DNA of 36,907 bases, taken from NCBI GenBank assembly GCA_965653565.1, contig CBFHAI010000044.1:1-36907 (forward strand), given 5' to 3'. Shown here in pieces: positions 23,440 to 31,318 of the stretch. Origin of the DNA: JALCLA01 sp965653565. Lineage in GTDB: Bacteria > Pseudomonadota > Gammaproteobacteria > Xanthomonadales > Xanthomonadaceae. The translations under genes and the position numbers were made by a program. A model generated the notes under the pieces. That model saw only the letters and a list, made by a program, of their open reading frames with translations. It did no database searches and was not told the origin of the DNA. Positions within the stretch are counted from its first letter, which is position 1. Every line of letters begins with the position of its first letter.

Positions 23440-23691
23440 ATGCAATCCGCCCCCGAGTCGAATCCTTCCGCCGTCGCCGAGTTCGAACGCTCGCTCGACG
23501 AGCTCGAACAACTCGTGCAGCGCATGGAAAAGGGCGATCTGACCCTCGACGACTCGCTGCAGGCCTACGAACGCGGCATCGCGCTCTACCGCAACTGCCA
23601 GACCGCGCTCGAACAGGCCGAACTGCGCGTGCGACTGCTGAGCGACCCGCTCGAGCCGGGAAAATCCGAACCCTTCGATGACACCGTCTGA
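23440..23691 (+). CDS. xseB: Exodeoxyribonuclease VII small subunit
   Basis: An 83-residue small subunit of exonuclease VII, which degrades single-stranded DNA to oligonucleotides together with XseA (not in this window). It is the standard short helical hairpin: FERSLDELEQLVQRMEKGDL then TLDDSLQAYERGIALYRNCQ and the AELRVRLL coiled segment. It overlaps the ispA start by 14 bp, the usual xseB-ispA arrangement. Confidence 0.96.
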   Translation: MQSAPESNPSAVAEFERSLDELEQLVQRMEKGDLTLDDSLQAYERGIALYRNCQTALEQAELRVRLLSDPLEPGKSEPFDDTV

Positions 23692-24568
23692 CCCCGGCGC
23701 GCGCTGGCGCGCCTGGGCCGACCGCGTCGAACGCACCCTCGACGCCGCACTTCCCCCCGCAACCGACGCTCCCAAGCGCCTGCACACGGCGATGCGCTAC
23801 GCCGTGCTCGGCGGCGGCAAACGCATGCGGCCGTTGCTCGTGTACGCGACCGGCACCGCACTCGGCGTGCCGGAAGCCGATCTCGACATCCCGGCCGCCG
23901 CCGTCGAACTGATTCACGCCTATTCGCTGGTGCACGACGACCTGCCCGCGATGGACGACGATGACCTGCGGCGCGGCAAACCAACAGTCCATGTTGCGTT
24001 CGACGAAGGCACCGCGATTCTCGTCGGCGATGCACTGCTGACGCTCGCCTTCGAATTGCTGTCGCGCGCCGAGTTCGATGCGTCGGTGACGCTGGCGATG
24101 GTGCGGGAACTGGCACAGGCCAGCGGCGCGCGCACGGGCATGGTCGCCGGACAGGCGCTCGATCTCGCCGCCGTCGGTCAAAGTTTGGATATCGATGAAC
24201 TGCGCCGCATGCACGCCGGAAAAACCGGCGCGCTGATTCGCGCTTCGGTGCGCCTTGGCGCACTTGCTGCGAAGGCAGACCGGACAACGCGCGAAGCGCT
24301 CGACGACTATGCGAACGCGCTCGGCCTCGCCTTCCAGATTCGCGACGATATTCTGGATGTCGAGGGCGAATCAAAAACCATCGGCAAGACGCCCGGCAAA
24401 GACGCCGCCAACAACAAACCGAATTATCCGGCGTTGCTGGGCATCGACGCGTCGGTGGCGCTGATCGGATCGCTCAAGGCAGCGATGGACGCTGCTTTGA
24501 GCGGCACATCCAGCGACACGAGCGAGCTGGCGGCCCTCGCCCGATTCGCGTCGCAGCGAGGCCACTAG
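23678..24568 (+). CDS. ispA: Farnesyl diphosphate synthase (geranyltranstransferase)
   Basis: This trans-prenyltransferase condenses IPP with DMAPP and GPP to make FPP, the substrate of UppS and of quinone side-chain synthesis. The product has 296 residues. The first Asp-rich motif is D87-D88-x4-D93 (VHDDLPAMDDDDLRRG) and the second is D223-D224-x2-D227 (FQIRDDILD). GGGKRMRP at 45-52 binds IPP. Its start lies inside xseB. In many gammaproteobacteria dxs follows; here an intrinsic terminator and a convergent RCC1-like gene follow instead. Confidence 0.97.
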   Translation: MTPSDPGARWRAWADRVERTLDAALPPATDAPKRLHTAMRYAVLGGGKRMRPLLVYATGTALGVPEADLDIPAAAVELIHAYSLVHDDLPAMDDDDLRRGKPTVHVAFDEGTAILVGDALLTLAFELLSRAEFDASVTLAMVRELAQASGARTGMVAGQALDLAAVGQSLDIDELRRMHAGKTGALIRASVRLGALAAKADRTTREALDDYANALGLAFQIRDDILDVEGESKTIGKTPGKDAANNKPNYPALLGIDASVALIGSLKAAMDAALSGTSSDTSELAALARFASQRGH

Positions 24569-24583
24569 AGGCCGCAGCGGCAA

Positions 24584-24615
24584 GGCGGGCTTGCGGCTGC
24601 AAGCCTGCCCTTTTT
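24584..24615 (+). terminator. Intrinsic terminator after ispA
   Basis: An 11-bp stem (24584-24594 with 24599-24609, one G-U pair), a 4-nt loop GGCT, then C and five T. It ends the accA-tilS-xseB-ispA unit. On the - strand the hairpin has no downstream T-run, so it acts in one direction and does not serve the convergent gene. Confidence 0.85.
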
Positions 24616-24622
24616 CCAAAAT

Positions 24623-24673
24623 TCAAACTTGATCGATCGAGTATTCGCCGATCGTCACTTCGCCGTCGATCAT
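24623..24673 (-). CDS. Possible 16-codon ORF coupled to the RCC1-like gene
   Basis: Directly at the stop of the RCC1-like gene the sequence TGATG joins its TGA to a new ATG, opening a frame of 16 codons (MIDGEVTIGEYSIDQV) that ends before the ispA terminator. It could be a coupled micro-ORF, the remnant of a longer frame left by a frameshift, or chance. There is no independent support. Confidence 0.15.
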   Translation of the reverse strand: MIDGEVTIGEYSIDQV

Positions 24674-26934
24674 CACTGCAACTCGAACCCATCGGCGTGC
24701 AGATAGTCCACGTTCGGCATCAGCACCGGGCTGGGTACCGCATAGTCGATGCCGCCATTCCCGGCCTGTCCGAACTGATCTTCGCCCCAGCAGAAAACGC
24801 GGCCGTCGGCAGCGAGGGCGCAGGTGTTGTCGGCGCTGGCGGTAACGTCGACGATGTTGTCGGGCAGGCCGACTACCGGGGTGGGCACCGATGTGGTCGA
24901 GGAAACAGCTGAGCCGAGTTGGCCGTAGTAGTTGGCGCCCCAGCACAGGACGTCCCCGTCGGTTTCGACGACGCAGGTTTGCTCCTGGCCGCCGGCGATG
25001 CGCGCTGCCGGCGAGTCCAGGCCGGCGACTTTCGTCGGTGTTGCACTTGGCGCGGGCGCGCCGGGGTGACCCAGTTCGCCGGAAAAGTTACTGCCCCAAC
25101 AATAGACGTCGCCCAGATCGTCGATCGCGCAAGCGTGCGTCGATGCCACCGCGATGCGCACCGCGGGGCGCGGCAGCGTTGCGGTGAGCGGCACGTTGGA
25201 CGACGCCGTGATGGTGCCGGTGCCGAGTTGGCCGAGCGAATTGTCGCCCCAGCAACGCACCAGATCCTGGCGGCGCGCGCACGAGAAGTTGAAACCGACC
25301 GCCAGCTCATCGACGTTGTCGGTCAGACCCGACACCGGGCCGGGCACGTAACGCGACGCCGTACCGGCATCACCGAGCTGGCCCCAGAAGTTCGAGCCCC
25401 AGCATTGCACGGCGCCGGTCGTCATCAAGGCACAGGCGAAGCTGCTGCTGCCCCGCACCGACCGCACGCCCGTCGCCAGTTCGGGAATGGCGACCGGTGC
25501 GGTGCGCACGCGCGACTCCACGGTGCCGGTTCCGGGCAACAGGCCCCAGCAGTAAGCGGCGCCCGTCGCCGAGGTGCCGCAGCTCAATGAATTCCCCGCC
25601 CGCACGTCGGCGAATCCGCCCGGCACGCCGGCCACGTTCACGGGCGCCTGGCGCACGCGGCGCGATCCGTCGCCGACTTCGCCATAGGAGTTCGCTCCCC
25701 AACATTGCACCGCGCCGGCGGCGGTACGGGCACAAACCTGCGAACCCGCGCCGCTATCGAACTGCACCGCGGCACCGCCAAGGCGCGCCTGCGAGGGCAG
25801 CGCCGAACGGCCGACGACCCCGTTTCCGAGCTGGCCGGAACTGTTGTCGCCCCAGCACAACGCGCGGTTCTGCGTGATGATGCAAGCACCGCCAAAACTG
25901 ATGCTGGCCGAGTCGATCGGGCCGGGATGGTCGACGGCTACCGCCGAGAAGCGACGCAGGGTGCTGCCGTCTCCGAGCACGCCGTAGGTGTTGGAACCCC
26001 AGCAGCGCAACTTGGCGTCCTGCCCCAGGACGCACGACGAGTTGGCCGCGGCAAACACTTTCGTGCCGGGCAGCGGCAATCCCAGCACCAGTTCGCCCTG
26101 GCCATCGAGCAGGGCGGAACCGAGGCCGAGCTGGCCGAAATTGTTGTCGCCCCAGCAACGCGTTTCGCCGTTCGCCATCACCGCACAGCTATGCGACTGG
26201 CCGACGGCCACATCGAGCGCCGCGCTCGCGATGACCGTGGCTTGCACCGGGGTCAAACGCTCGGTCTCGCTGGCATCGCCCAGCTGCCCCTGACCGTTCT
26301 GGCCCCAGCACCAGGCCTGGCCCTGATACACCGCGCAGGCATGGCCCACCCCGATCGCGATGTCGGTGACGCCTGCGGTCAAGGTGGAAACCGACGTTGC
26401 GACCTGGCGCCCGTCCTTCGTACCGTCGCCGAGCTGGCCGCCATCGTTGTATCCCCAGCAGTGAGCCGAGCCGCCGGTCACGATGGCGCAAGCCGAATTC
26501 TCGCCCGCAAAAATGCGCGTGGCCGCGCCGGGCAAACCCTGCACCGTCTCGGGCTCATCCGTCGTGCCGCCGTTGCCGTTGCCCAACTGGCCGGAGTTGT
26601 CGCTGCCCCAGCAACGCACCGAGCCTGCATCGAGTCGCGCGCACGAAAAATCGTTGCCGGTGACGATCTCCACGGCCACGCCGCCGAGATTGATCACGGC
26701 GGTGGGCAGCACCGCATTGTTCTGCGTGCCATCGCCCAGCTGGCCCTCGCTGTTGTTACCCCAGCATTCGACTTCACCCTCGGTCGTCAGGCCGCACGCA
26801 TGCCGGTAACCCACGGCCGTCTGCGTGTAGTTGTCGACGGGCACCAGAGCCGAGGTGGCGGAGGCCGGCGCCGACGACGCGACGAAAAAAGCGAACGCAA
26901 CCAGGCGCACGGCATGCGCGCGATGAAAGGACAT
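24673..26934 (-). CDS. Secreted RCC1-repeat protein (14 repeats) with DGFE tail
   Basis: A 753-residue predicted exported protein with a signal peptide (LVAFAFFVASSAPASA, cleavage near residue 26). I count 14 RCC1-type repeats of about 45-60 residues, each with the core CWGxNxxGQLGDG; the ninth is shortened (CWGLLPGTG). Fourteen repeats would make two seven-bladed propellers. Every repeat carries a pair of cysteines 9-10 residues apart (such as HACGLTTEGEVECWG), likely disulfide hairpins in the periplasm or outside the cell. It ends DYLHADGFELQ. The ATG at 26934 is preferred because GGGGGA lies just upstream and the signal peptide follows at once. RCC1 propellers usually bind proteins; the partner is unknown. 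Confidence 0.9.
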   Translation of the reverse strand: MSFHRAHAVRLVAFAFFVASSAPASATSALVPVDNYTQTAVGYRHACGLTTEGEVECWGNNSEGQLGDGTQNNAVLPTAVINLGGVAVEIVTGNDFSCARLDAGSVRCWGSDNSGQLGNGNGGTTDEPETVQGLPGAATRIFAGENSACAIVTGGSAHCWGYNDGGQLGDGTKDGRQVATSVSTLTAGVTDIAIGVGHACAVYQGQAWCWGQNGQGQLGDASETERLTPVQATVIASAALDVAVGQSHSCAVMANGETRCWGDNNFGQLGLGSALLDGQGELVLGLPLPGTKVFAAANSSCVLGQDAKLRCWGSNTYGVLGDGSTLRRFSAVAVDHPGPIDSASISFGGACIITQNRALCWGDNSSGQLGNGVVGRSALPSQARLGGAAVQFDSGAGSQVCARTAAGAVQCWGANSYGEVGDGSRRVRQAPVNVAGVPGGFADVRAGNSLSCGTSATGAAYCWGLLPGTGTVESRVRTAPVAIPELATGVRSVRGSSSFACALMTTGAVQCWGSNFWGQLGDAGTASRYVPGPVSGLTDNVDELAVGFNFSCARRQDLVRCWGDNSLGQLGTGTITASSNVPLTATLPRPAVRIAVASTHACAIDDLGDVYCWGSNFSGELGHPGAPAPSATPTKVAGLDSPAARIAGGQEQTCVVETDGDVLCWGANYYGQLGSAVSSTTSVPTPVVGLPDNIVDVTASADNTCALAADGRVFCWGEDQFGQAGNGGIDYAVPSPVLMPNVDYLHADGFELQ

Positions 26935-27036
26935 ACAGCGATTCCCCCGAAGGTGCCGCCCGACGCGGCAAAAAAGTCGCGGCAGGATAGCTGAGACGGC
27001 CCTGCGAATCCCGAAAACTTTCGTCATCCGCAACGG

Positions 27037-27062
27037 AAAAGCCCGGCTTTCGCCGGGCTTTT
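27037..27062 (-). terminator. Intrinsic terminator after the DUF4870 gene
   Basis: GCCCGGC (27041-27047) and GCCGGGC (27052-27058) form a perfect 7-bp stem around TTTC, flanked by AAAA and TTTT. It is symmetrical, so it can act in both directions. It follows the DUF4870 stop by 24 bp on the - strand and separates that gene from the RCC1-like gene. Confidence 0.88.
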
Positions 27063-27086
27063 CGTCACGCGTGTGCCAGGTCGGAC

Positions 27087-27518
27087 CTATTTCACCGGCC
27101 GCCAGGTCCACGGATAGCGGTAGTACTCGCCGTTGTTGGCGCGGATCGCCGCCAGGATGGTGAAGACCAGCCAGGCGATGCCGGCGACGAAGGCGGCTAG
27201 ATAGAACAGGAAGCCCACCAGCACCACCAGCAGCACGGTGCCGATCACGATCAGGCCGAGCATGATCAGGGTGAAGGTGATCTGGAAGTTCAGCGCTTCC
27301 TTGCCCTGGTCGTCGACGAAGGGCATTTCGTTTTTCTTGATCTGCCAGAAGATCAGCGGGCCGAGCACGTTGCCGAACGGGATGAAGAATCCGATCAGCG
27401 CCGAGAGATGGGTGAAGAGCGCCCATTGCCGCTCGTCGTTGCTCGGACCGTCGCCGACGGGCAACGGCTCGGGCGAAGGCGGGATCGGCGGCGGGGTTTG
27501 ATCGAGCGGATCGTTCAT
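27087..27518 (-). CDS. DUF4870 family membrane protein
   Basis: A 143-residue small membrane protein of unknown function. An N-terminal Pro-rich cytoplasmic tail (PPPIPPSPEPLP) is followed by the DUF4870 pattern: ERQWALFTHLSALIGFFIPF, NVLGPLIFWQIKKNEMPFVD, DQGKEALNFQITF, then a long hydrophobic stretch (about 82-124, two helices) ending in AAIRANNGEYYRYP. About three membrane helices in all. The start is well supported by GAGGAG 8 nt upstream of the ATG. It has its own promoter and terminator, so it is probably monocistronic. Confidence 0.92.
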   Translation of the reverse strand: MNDPLDQTPPPIPPSPEPLPVGDGPSNDERQWALFTHLSALIGFFIPFGNVLGPLIFWQIKKNEMPFVDDQGKEALNFQITFTLIMLGLIVIGTVLLVVLVGFLFYLAAFVAGIAWLVFTILAAIRANNGEYYRYPWTWRPVK

Positions 27519-27557
27519 TGCGGCTCTCCTCAGGTCAGGCCAGGCGTGCAGGCCGCC

Positions 27558-27586
27558 AATGTCGGCCCGGGGTCCACGCTTGTCAA
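27558..27586 (-). promoter_or_regulatory. Sigma-70-type promoter for the DUF4870 gene
   Basis: On the - strand a perfect TTGACA -35 (27581-27586) stands 17 bp from GACATT (27558-27563), a weak -10. The predicted transcript start is about 30 bp before the ATG at 27518, with GAGGAG between. Confidence 0.5.
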
Positions 27587-27641
27587 CCGAGGACCGCGGC
27601 CGGCCGGCGATGTGACGCGCGGCGGCCGCGGCGAAGCCTCT

Positions 27642-29012
27642 TCAAGTCAGCGCGTCGCCGCCGGCCACCGTCATGCGGCCGATCAGCGTCGATCCGATCA
27701 GGATGTGCGAACGGCGGTCGATGTCGTTGCCGATCGCCTCGATGCCCATGAACATCTCGCGCAGATTGCCGGCGATCGTCACTTCATCGACCGGATAGGC
27801 GATGCGGCCGTTCTCGATCCAGAAGCCCGCCGCGCCGCGCGAATAATCGCCGGTGATGAGATTGGTGCCCTGCCCCATCAATTCGGTGACGAGCAGGCCG
27901 CGTTCGATGCCTGCGATCAGTTCTGCCTGGCCCTGCGTGCCGGTGTTGACGATCAGATTGTGAATGCCGCCGGCGTTCGCCGTGCTCGAAAGGCCGAGCT
28001 TGCGCGCCGAATAACTGCCGAGCACATAACGCTGCAACACGCCGTCGCGCACCAGATCGCTGTCGATCGTCGCGACACCTTCGGCATCGAACGCTTCCGA
28101 ACGGTGGCCGCGTTTGAGATGCGGACGTTCGACGATGTCGATGCCGGGCGCGAGCACCGGTTTGCCGGCGTGATCGAGCAGGAACGATGCGCGCCGATAC
28201 AAGGCGCCGCCCGACACCGCCGACACCAGATGTCCGATCAGGCTGCGCGCGACTTCGGCGGCGAACAGCACCGGATACTGACCGGTGCGCACGCTGCGCG
28301 GATCCATGCGCGCCAGCGTGCGCTGCGCGGCGCGGCGGCCGACGGCGGCGGCATCTTCCAGATCGGCCGAACTGGCGGCCGAGGTGTACCAGTAGTCGCG
28401 CTGCATCGCATCGCCGGCACCGGCGATCAGCGCCAGGCTCACGCTGTGATGCGTGCTCGATTCGCGGCCGACAAAACCGTGGCTGTTGGCATACACCGAC
28501 AGGCTCGCGCCGCTCGATACGCTGGCGCCGTCGGAGTTGCTGATGCGCACGTCGGCATCGCGCCCGGCCTGCTCGCAGGCCAGGCCGAGTTCGACCGCGG
28601 CGTCGGCATCGAGCGACCACGGATGCCACAGATCGAGTTCGGGAAACACCCGCGCCATGCGCTCGGCGTCGGCCAGTCCGCCGAACGGATCTTCTTCGGT
28701 GTAGCGCGCGATCGCGCAGGCCTGGTCGATCGTGGTTTCGATCGAGGCCGGATCCAGATCGGCCGTGCTCGCGCTCGCTTTGCGCTGGCCGAAATACACG
28801 GTGAGCGACAGACCGCGATCGCGCGTGTGTTCGATGGTTTCCACTTCGCCCATGCGCACGCCGACGTTCAGGCCGCGGTCTTCGTTCATGCCGACCTCGG
28901 CCTGGGTGGCGCCGCGCGCACGGCAGCGCGCGAGCACGTCGCGCGCCAGGTCGGACAGGCGGTCGAGCGTGGCCCGGTTGTCGAGCTCGTCGGGGGTGAG
29001 GGCTTGGGTCAC
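27642..29012 (-). CDS. pmbA: TldE/PmbA subunit of the TldD/TldE metalloprotease
   Basis: A 456-residue partner of TldD. In E. coli the heterodimer trims unfolded peptides, matures microcin B17 and degrades the antitoxin CcdA. TldE is the non-catalytic half and, as expected, has no HExxxH motif. Family segments include NVGVRMGEVETIEHTRDRG, YANSHGFVGRESSTHHSVSL, and the C-terminal TELMGQGTNLITGDYSRGAA then GFWIENGRIAYPVDEVTIAG. The start is GTG at 29012, with AAGGA about 9 nt upstream. It is divergent from darP with only 43 bp between start codons, so their promoters must overlap. Confidence 0.97.
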   Translation of the reverse strand: MTQALTPDELDNRATLDRLSDLARDVLARCRARGATQAEVGMNEDRGLNVGVRMGEVETIEHTRDRGLSLTVYFGQRKASASTADLDPASIETTIDQACAIARYTEEDPFGGLADAERMARVFPELDLWHPWSLDADAAVELGLACEQAGRDADVRISNSDGASVSSGASLSVYANSHGFVGRESSTHHSVSLALIAGAGDAMQRDYWYTSAASSADLEDAAAVGRRAAQRTLARMDPRSVRTGQYPVLFAAEVARSLIGHLVSAVSGGALYRRASFLLDHAGKPVLAPGIDIVERPHLKRGHRSEAFDAEGVATIDSDLVRDGVLQRYVLGSYSARKLGLSSTANAGGIHNLIVNTGTQGQAELIAGIERGLLVTELMGQGTNLITGDYSRGAAGFWIENGRIAYPVDEVTIAGNLREMFMGIEAIGNDIDRRSHILIGSTLIGRMTVAGGDALT

Positions 29013-29055
29013 TTGGCGTATCCTTCGTTCAAACGATTATTCGGCGATTTTCAAA

Positions 29056-29664
29056 ATGCGTGGACGCGACGACGAAACCGGCGATTTCCTCAGCCCCAGC
29101 CGCAGCCAGCAACGGCGCGAAGCGCTGGCGATTTTCGACCTCGGCGAAAAGCTCGTCGCGCTGCCCGATTCGCAGCTCGCCAAGCTGCCGATGTCCGAGG
29201 AACTGATCGAGCTGGTGCGCGAATCGCGCCGCATCACCGCGCCGGTGGCGCACAAGCGGCAGCTGCAGTATCTGGCCAAGATCATGCGCCGCGAGGACGA
29301 CGAAACGCTCGAAGCCGTCAAGCGCGCGATCGAACACGACCGCGCCGACGCGCGCCGCGAAACCGCCGAACTGCATCGCTTCGAAGCGCTGCGCACGCGC
29401 CTGATCGAGGAAGGCGACGCGGCGCTGGCCGAACTCATCGCCGACTATCCGCAGGCCGATCGCCAGCACCTGCGCCAGCTCGCGCGCAATGCGAAAGAGG
29501 AAAAACTTCATAACAAACCGCTGCATGCTTATCGCGAACTTTTCCGCGAACTCAAGCAGCTGGTTTCCGGCTCGGCCGACGGCGGCGAGCAGGATGAGTC
29601 GATCGAGCAAAGCGACGAAGCGGCAGACGATACCGACGAGCGGGAAGATCCGCGCCAGGCGTGA
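29056..29664 (+). CDS. darP: Ribosome-associated protein DarP (YjgA, DUF615)
   Basis: A 202-residue protein of the DUF615/YjgA family, which associates with the large ribosomal subunit precursor and assists its late maturation. The family core is present: SRSQQRREALAIFDLGEKLV at the N-terminus, LPDSQLAKLPMSEELIELV, AHKRQLQYLAKIMR and HRFEALRTRLIEEGDAALAE, then the RQHLRQLARNAKEEK helix. The acidic C-terminus (DGGEQDESIEQSDEAADDTD) is disordered. The ATG at 29056 is chosen by homology. It is divergent from pmbA, as in E. coli, and convergent with tldD. Confidence 0.95.
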   Translation: MRGRDDETGDFLSPSRSQQRREALAIFDLGEKLVALPDSQLAKLPMSEELIELVRESRRITAPVAHKRQLQYLAKIMRREDDETLEAVKRAIEHDRADARRETAELHRFEALRTRLIEEGDAALAELIADYPQADRQHLRQLARNAKEEKLHNKPLHAYRELFRELKQLVSGSADGGEQDESIEQSDEAADDTDEREDPRQA

Positions 29665-29761
29665 GGCCGGCGCGCGAGGTGCGCGGCACGCGTGCGGCAA
29701 AACCCGATCCTCTCCGAACGTAAGACTCACCGCTGCGCTCCCGCGTATTGCGCGCCCGGCA

Positions 29762-31204
29762 TCAAGCGCGCGTGCCTCCCACCGTCATCATGTCGATCTT
29801 GAGCGAAGGCTGGCCGACGCCCACCGGTACGCTCTGCCCGTCCTTGCCGCAGATGCCGACGCCTTCGTCGAGCGCCAGATCGTTGCCGACCATCGAGACG
29901 CGGTTCATCGCTTCGGGGCCGTTGCCGATCAGGGTCGCGCCCTTCACCGGCGTCGTCACTTTGCCGTCTTCGATCAGATAGGCCTCGGTCGCCGAGAACA
30001 CGAATTTGCCGGACGTGATGTCGACCTGTCCGCCGCCGAAATTCACCGCATAAAGCCCGCGTTTGACGCTCTTGATCATGTCGGCCGGATCGCTTTGGCC
30101 GGCCAGCATGTAGGTGTTGGTCATGCGCGGCATCGGCAGGTGCGCGAACGATTCGCGGCGGCCGTTGCCGGTCGGCGCCACGCCCATCAGGCGCGCGTTC
30201 AAGGTGTCCTGCAGATAGCCGACGAGGCGGCCGTTTTCGATCAGCGTGGTGCACTGCGTGGGCGTGCCTTCGTCGTCGACGCTAAGCGATCCGCGGCGGC
30301 CCGGCAGCGTACCGTCGTCGACGATGGTGCACAGCGACGACGCCACCTGTTCGCCCATGCGGCCGGCGTAGGTCGACGTGCCTTTGCGATTGAAATCGCC
30401 TTCCAGCCCATGGCCGACGGCTTCGTGCAGCAGCACGCCGGGCCAGCCCGCGCCGACCACCACCGGCATGCTGCCGGCCGGCGCATCGACCGCGTCGAGA
30501 TTCACCAGCGCCTGGCGCAAGGCTTCGTCGGCGAAGCCGAACGCGCGTCCGCCCTGCAGCAAAACTTCATAACCGTAACGACCGCCGCCACCGGAATATC
30601 CCTGTTCGCGGCGCCCGTTGTGTTCGACGATCACCTGCACATTCATGCGCACCAGCGGACGCACGTCGCCGGCCAGCGTGCCGTCGGAACGCGCCACCAG
30701 CATGGTGTCGATCGCGGCCGACAGGCTCACCATCACCTGCCGCACGCGTTCGTCCTTGCCGCGCACATAGGCGTCGACTTCGCGCAGCAGGCGCACCTTG
30801 GCTTCGCTGTCGAGCGATTCGATCGGATCGATCGCCGGATACAGCGCACGCGCGTGGCGCAAGGACAAACCGCGCGCCATGCCGTCGCTGCTGCTGCGCG
30901 CGATCGCGCGCGCGGCGCCGGCGGCTTCCAGCAGCGCGGGCAGACGGATCTCGTCGGAATACGCAAACCCGGTTTTTTCGCCGCTCACCGCGCGCACGCC
31001 GACACCCTGTTCGATCGAGTGCGTGCCGTCCTTGACGATGCCGTCCTCCATCGACCAGCTTTCATGCCGCGCGTGCTGGAAGTACAGGTCGGCGAAATCG
31101 ACGCCCGGCACCAGCAGACGGGCGAAGACGCGGTCGAGGTCGTTGGCGGCGAGGCCGGCGGGAGCGAGCAGGCGCGATTCGGCTAGGGCGAGGGTCTGGG
31201 TCAT
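29762..31204 (-). CDS. tldD: TldD catalytic subunit of the TldD/TldE metalloprotease
   Basis: This zinc protease subunit acts with TldE (pmbA, 0.75 kb away). The 480 residues match the E. coli length (481). The active-site motif HEAVGHGLEGDF is at 260-271, with H260, E261 and H265. Other conserved parts are the N-terminal FADLYFQHARHESWSMEDG, EQGVGVRAVSGEKTGFAYSD, MGEQVASSLCTIVDDGTLPG and MPRMTNTYMLAG. The frame extends 36 codons further upstream, but the ATG at 31204 is where homologues begin. It is the last gene of the maf-rng-yhdP-tldD block. Its leader holds a perfect 8-bp inverted repeat (31230-31237 / 31247-31254). Confidence 0.97.
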   Translation of the reverse strand: MTQTLALAESRLLAPAGLAANDLDRVFARLLVPGVDFADLYFQHARHESWSMEDGIVKDGTHSIEQGVGVRAVSGEKTGFAYSDEIRLPALLEAAGAARAIARSSSDGMARGLSLRHARALYPAIDPIESLDSEAKVRLLREVDAYVRGKDERVRQVMVSLSAAIDTMLVARSDGTLAGDVRPLVRMNVQVIVEHNGRREQGYSGGGGRYGYEVLLQGGRAFGFADEALRQALVNLDAVDAPAGSMPVVVGAGWPGVLLHEAVGHGLEGDFNRKGTSTYAGRMGEQVASSLCTIVDDGTLPGRRGSLSVDDEGTPTQCTTLIENGRLVGYLQDTLNARLMGVAPTGNGRRESFAHLPMPRMTNTYMLAGQSDPADMIKSVKRGLYAVNFGGGQVDITSGKFVFSATEAYLIEDGKVTTPVKGATLIGNGPEAMNRVSMVGNDLALDEGVGICGKDGQSVPVGVGQPSLKIDMMTVGGTRA

Positions 31205-31318
31205 GGGTCCGGGGGAGGTCGAGGCTGAAGCGTCCGCGCGGGATCGGCGGACGCACATTGTCTCAGATGGGGTTGCGCCGCGACGCTTCAACGCCGCAAA
31301 CAATGCGGGCATGCATCT

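Noticed and set aside
26984..26989. TATCCT on the - strand as a -10 for the RCC1-like gene
   Set aside because: Weak hexamer, no -35 at proper spacing; not reported as a feature.
29665..29761. Bidirectional terminator between convergent darP and tldD
   Set aside because: GC-rich bases are present but no clean stem with a T-run could be drawn.
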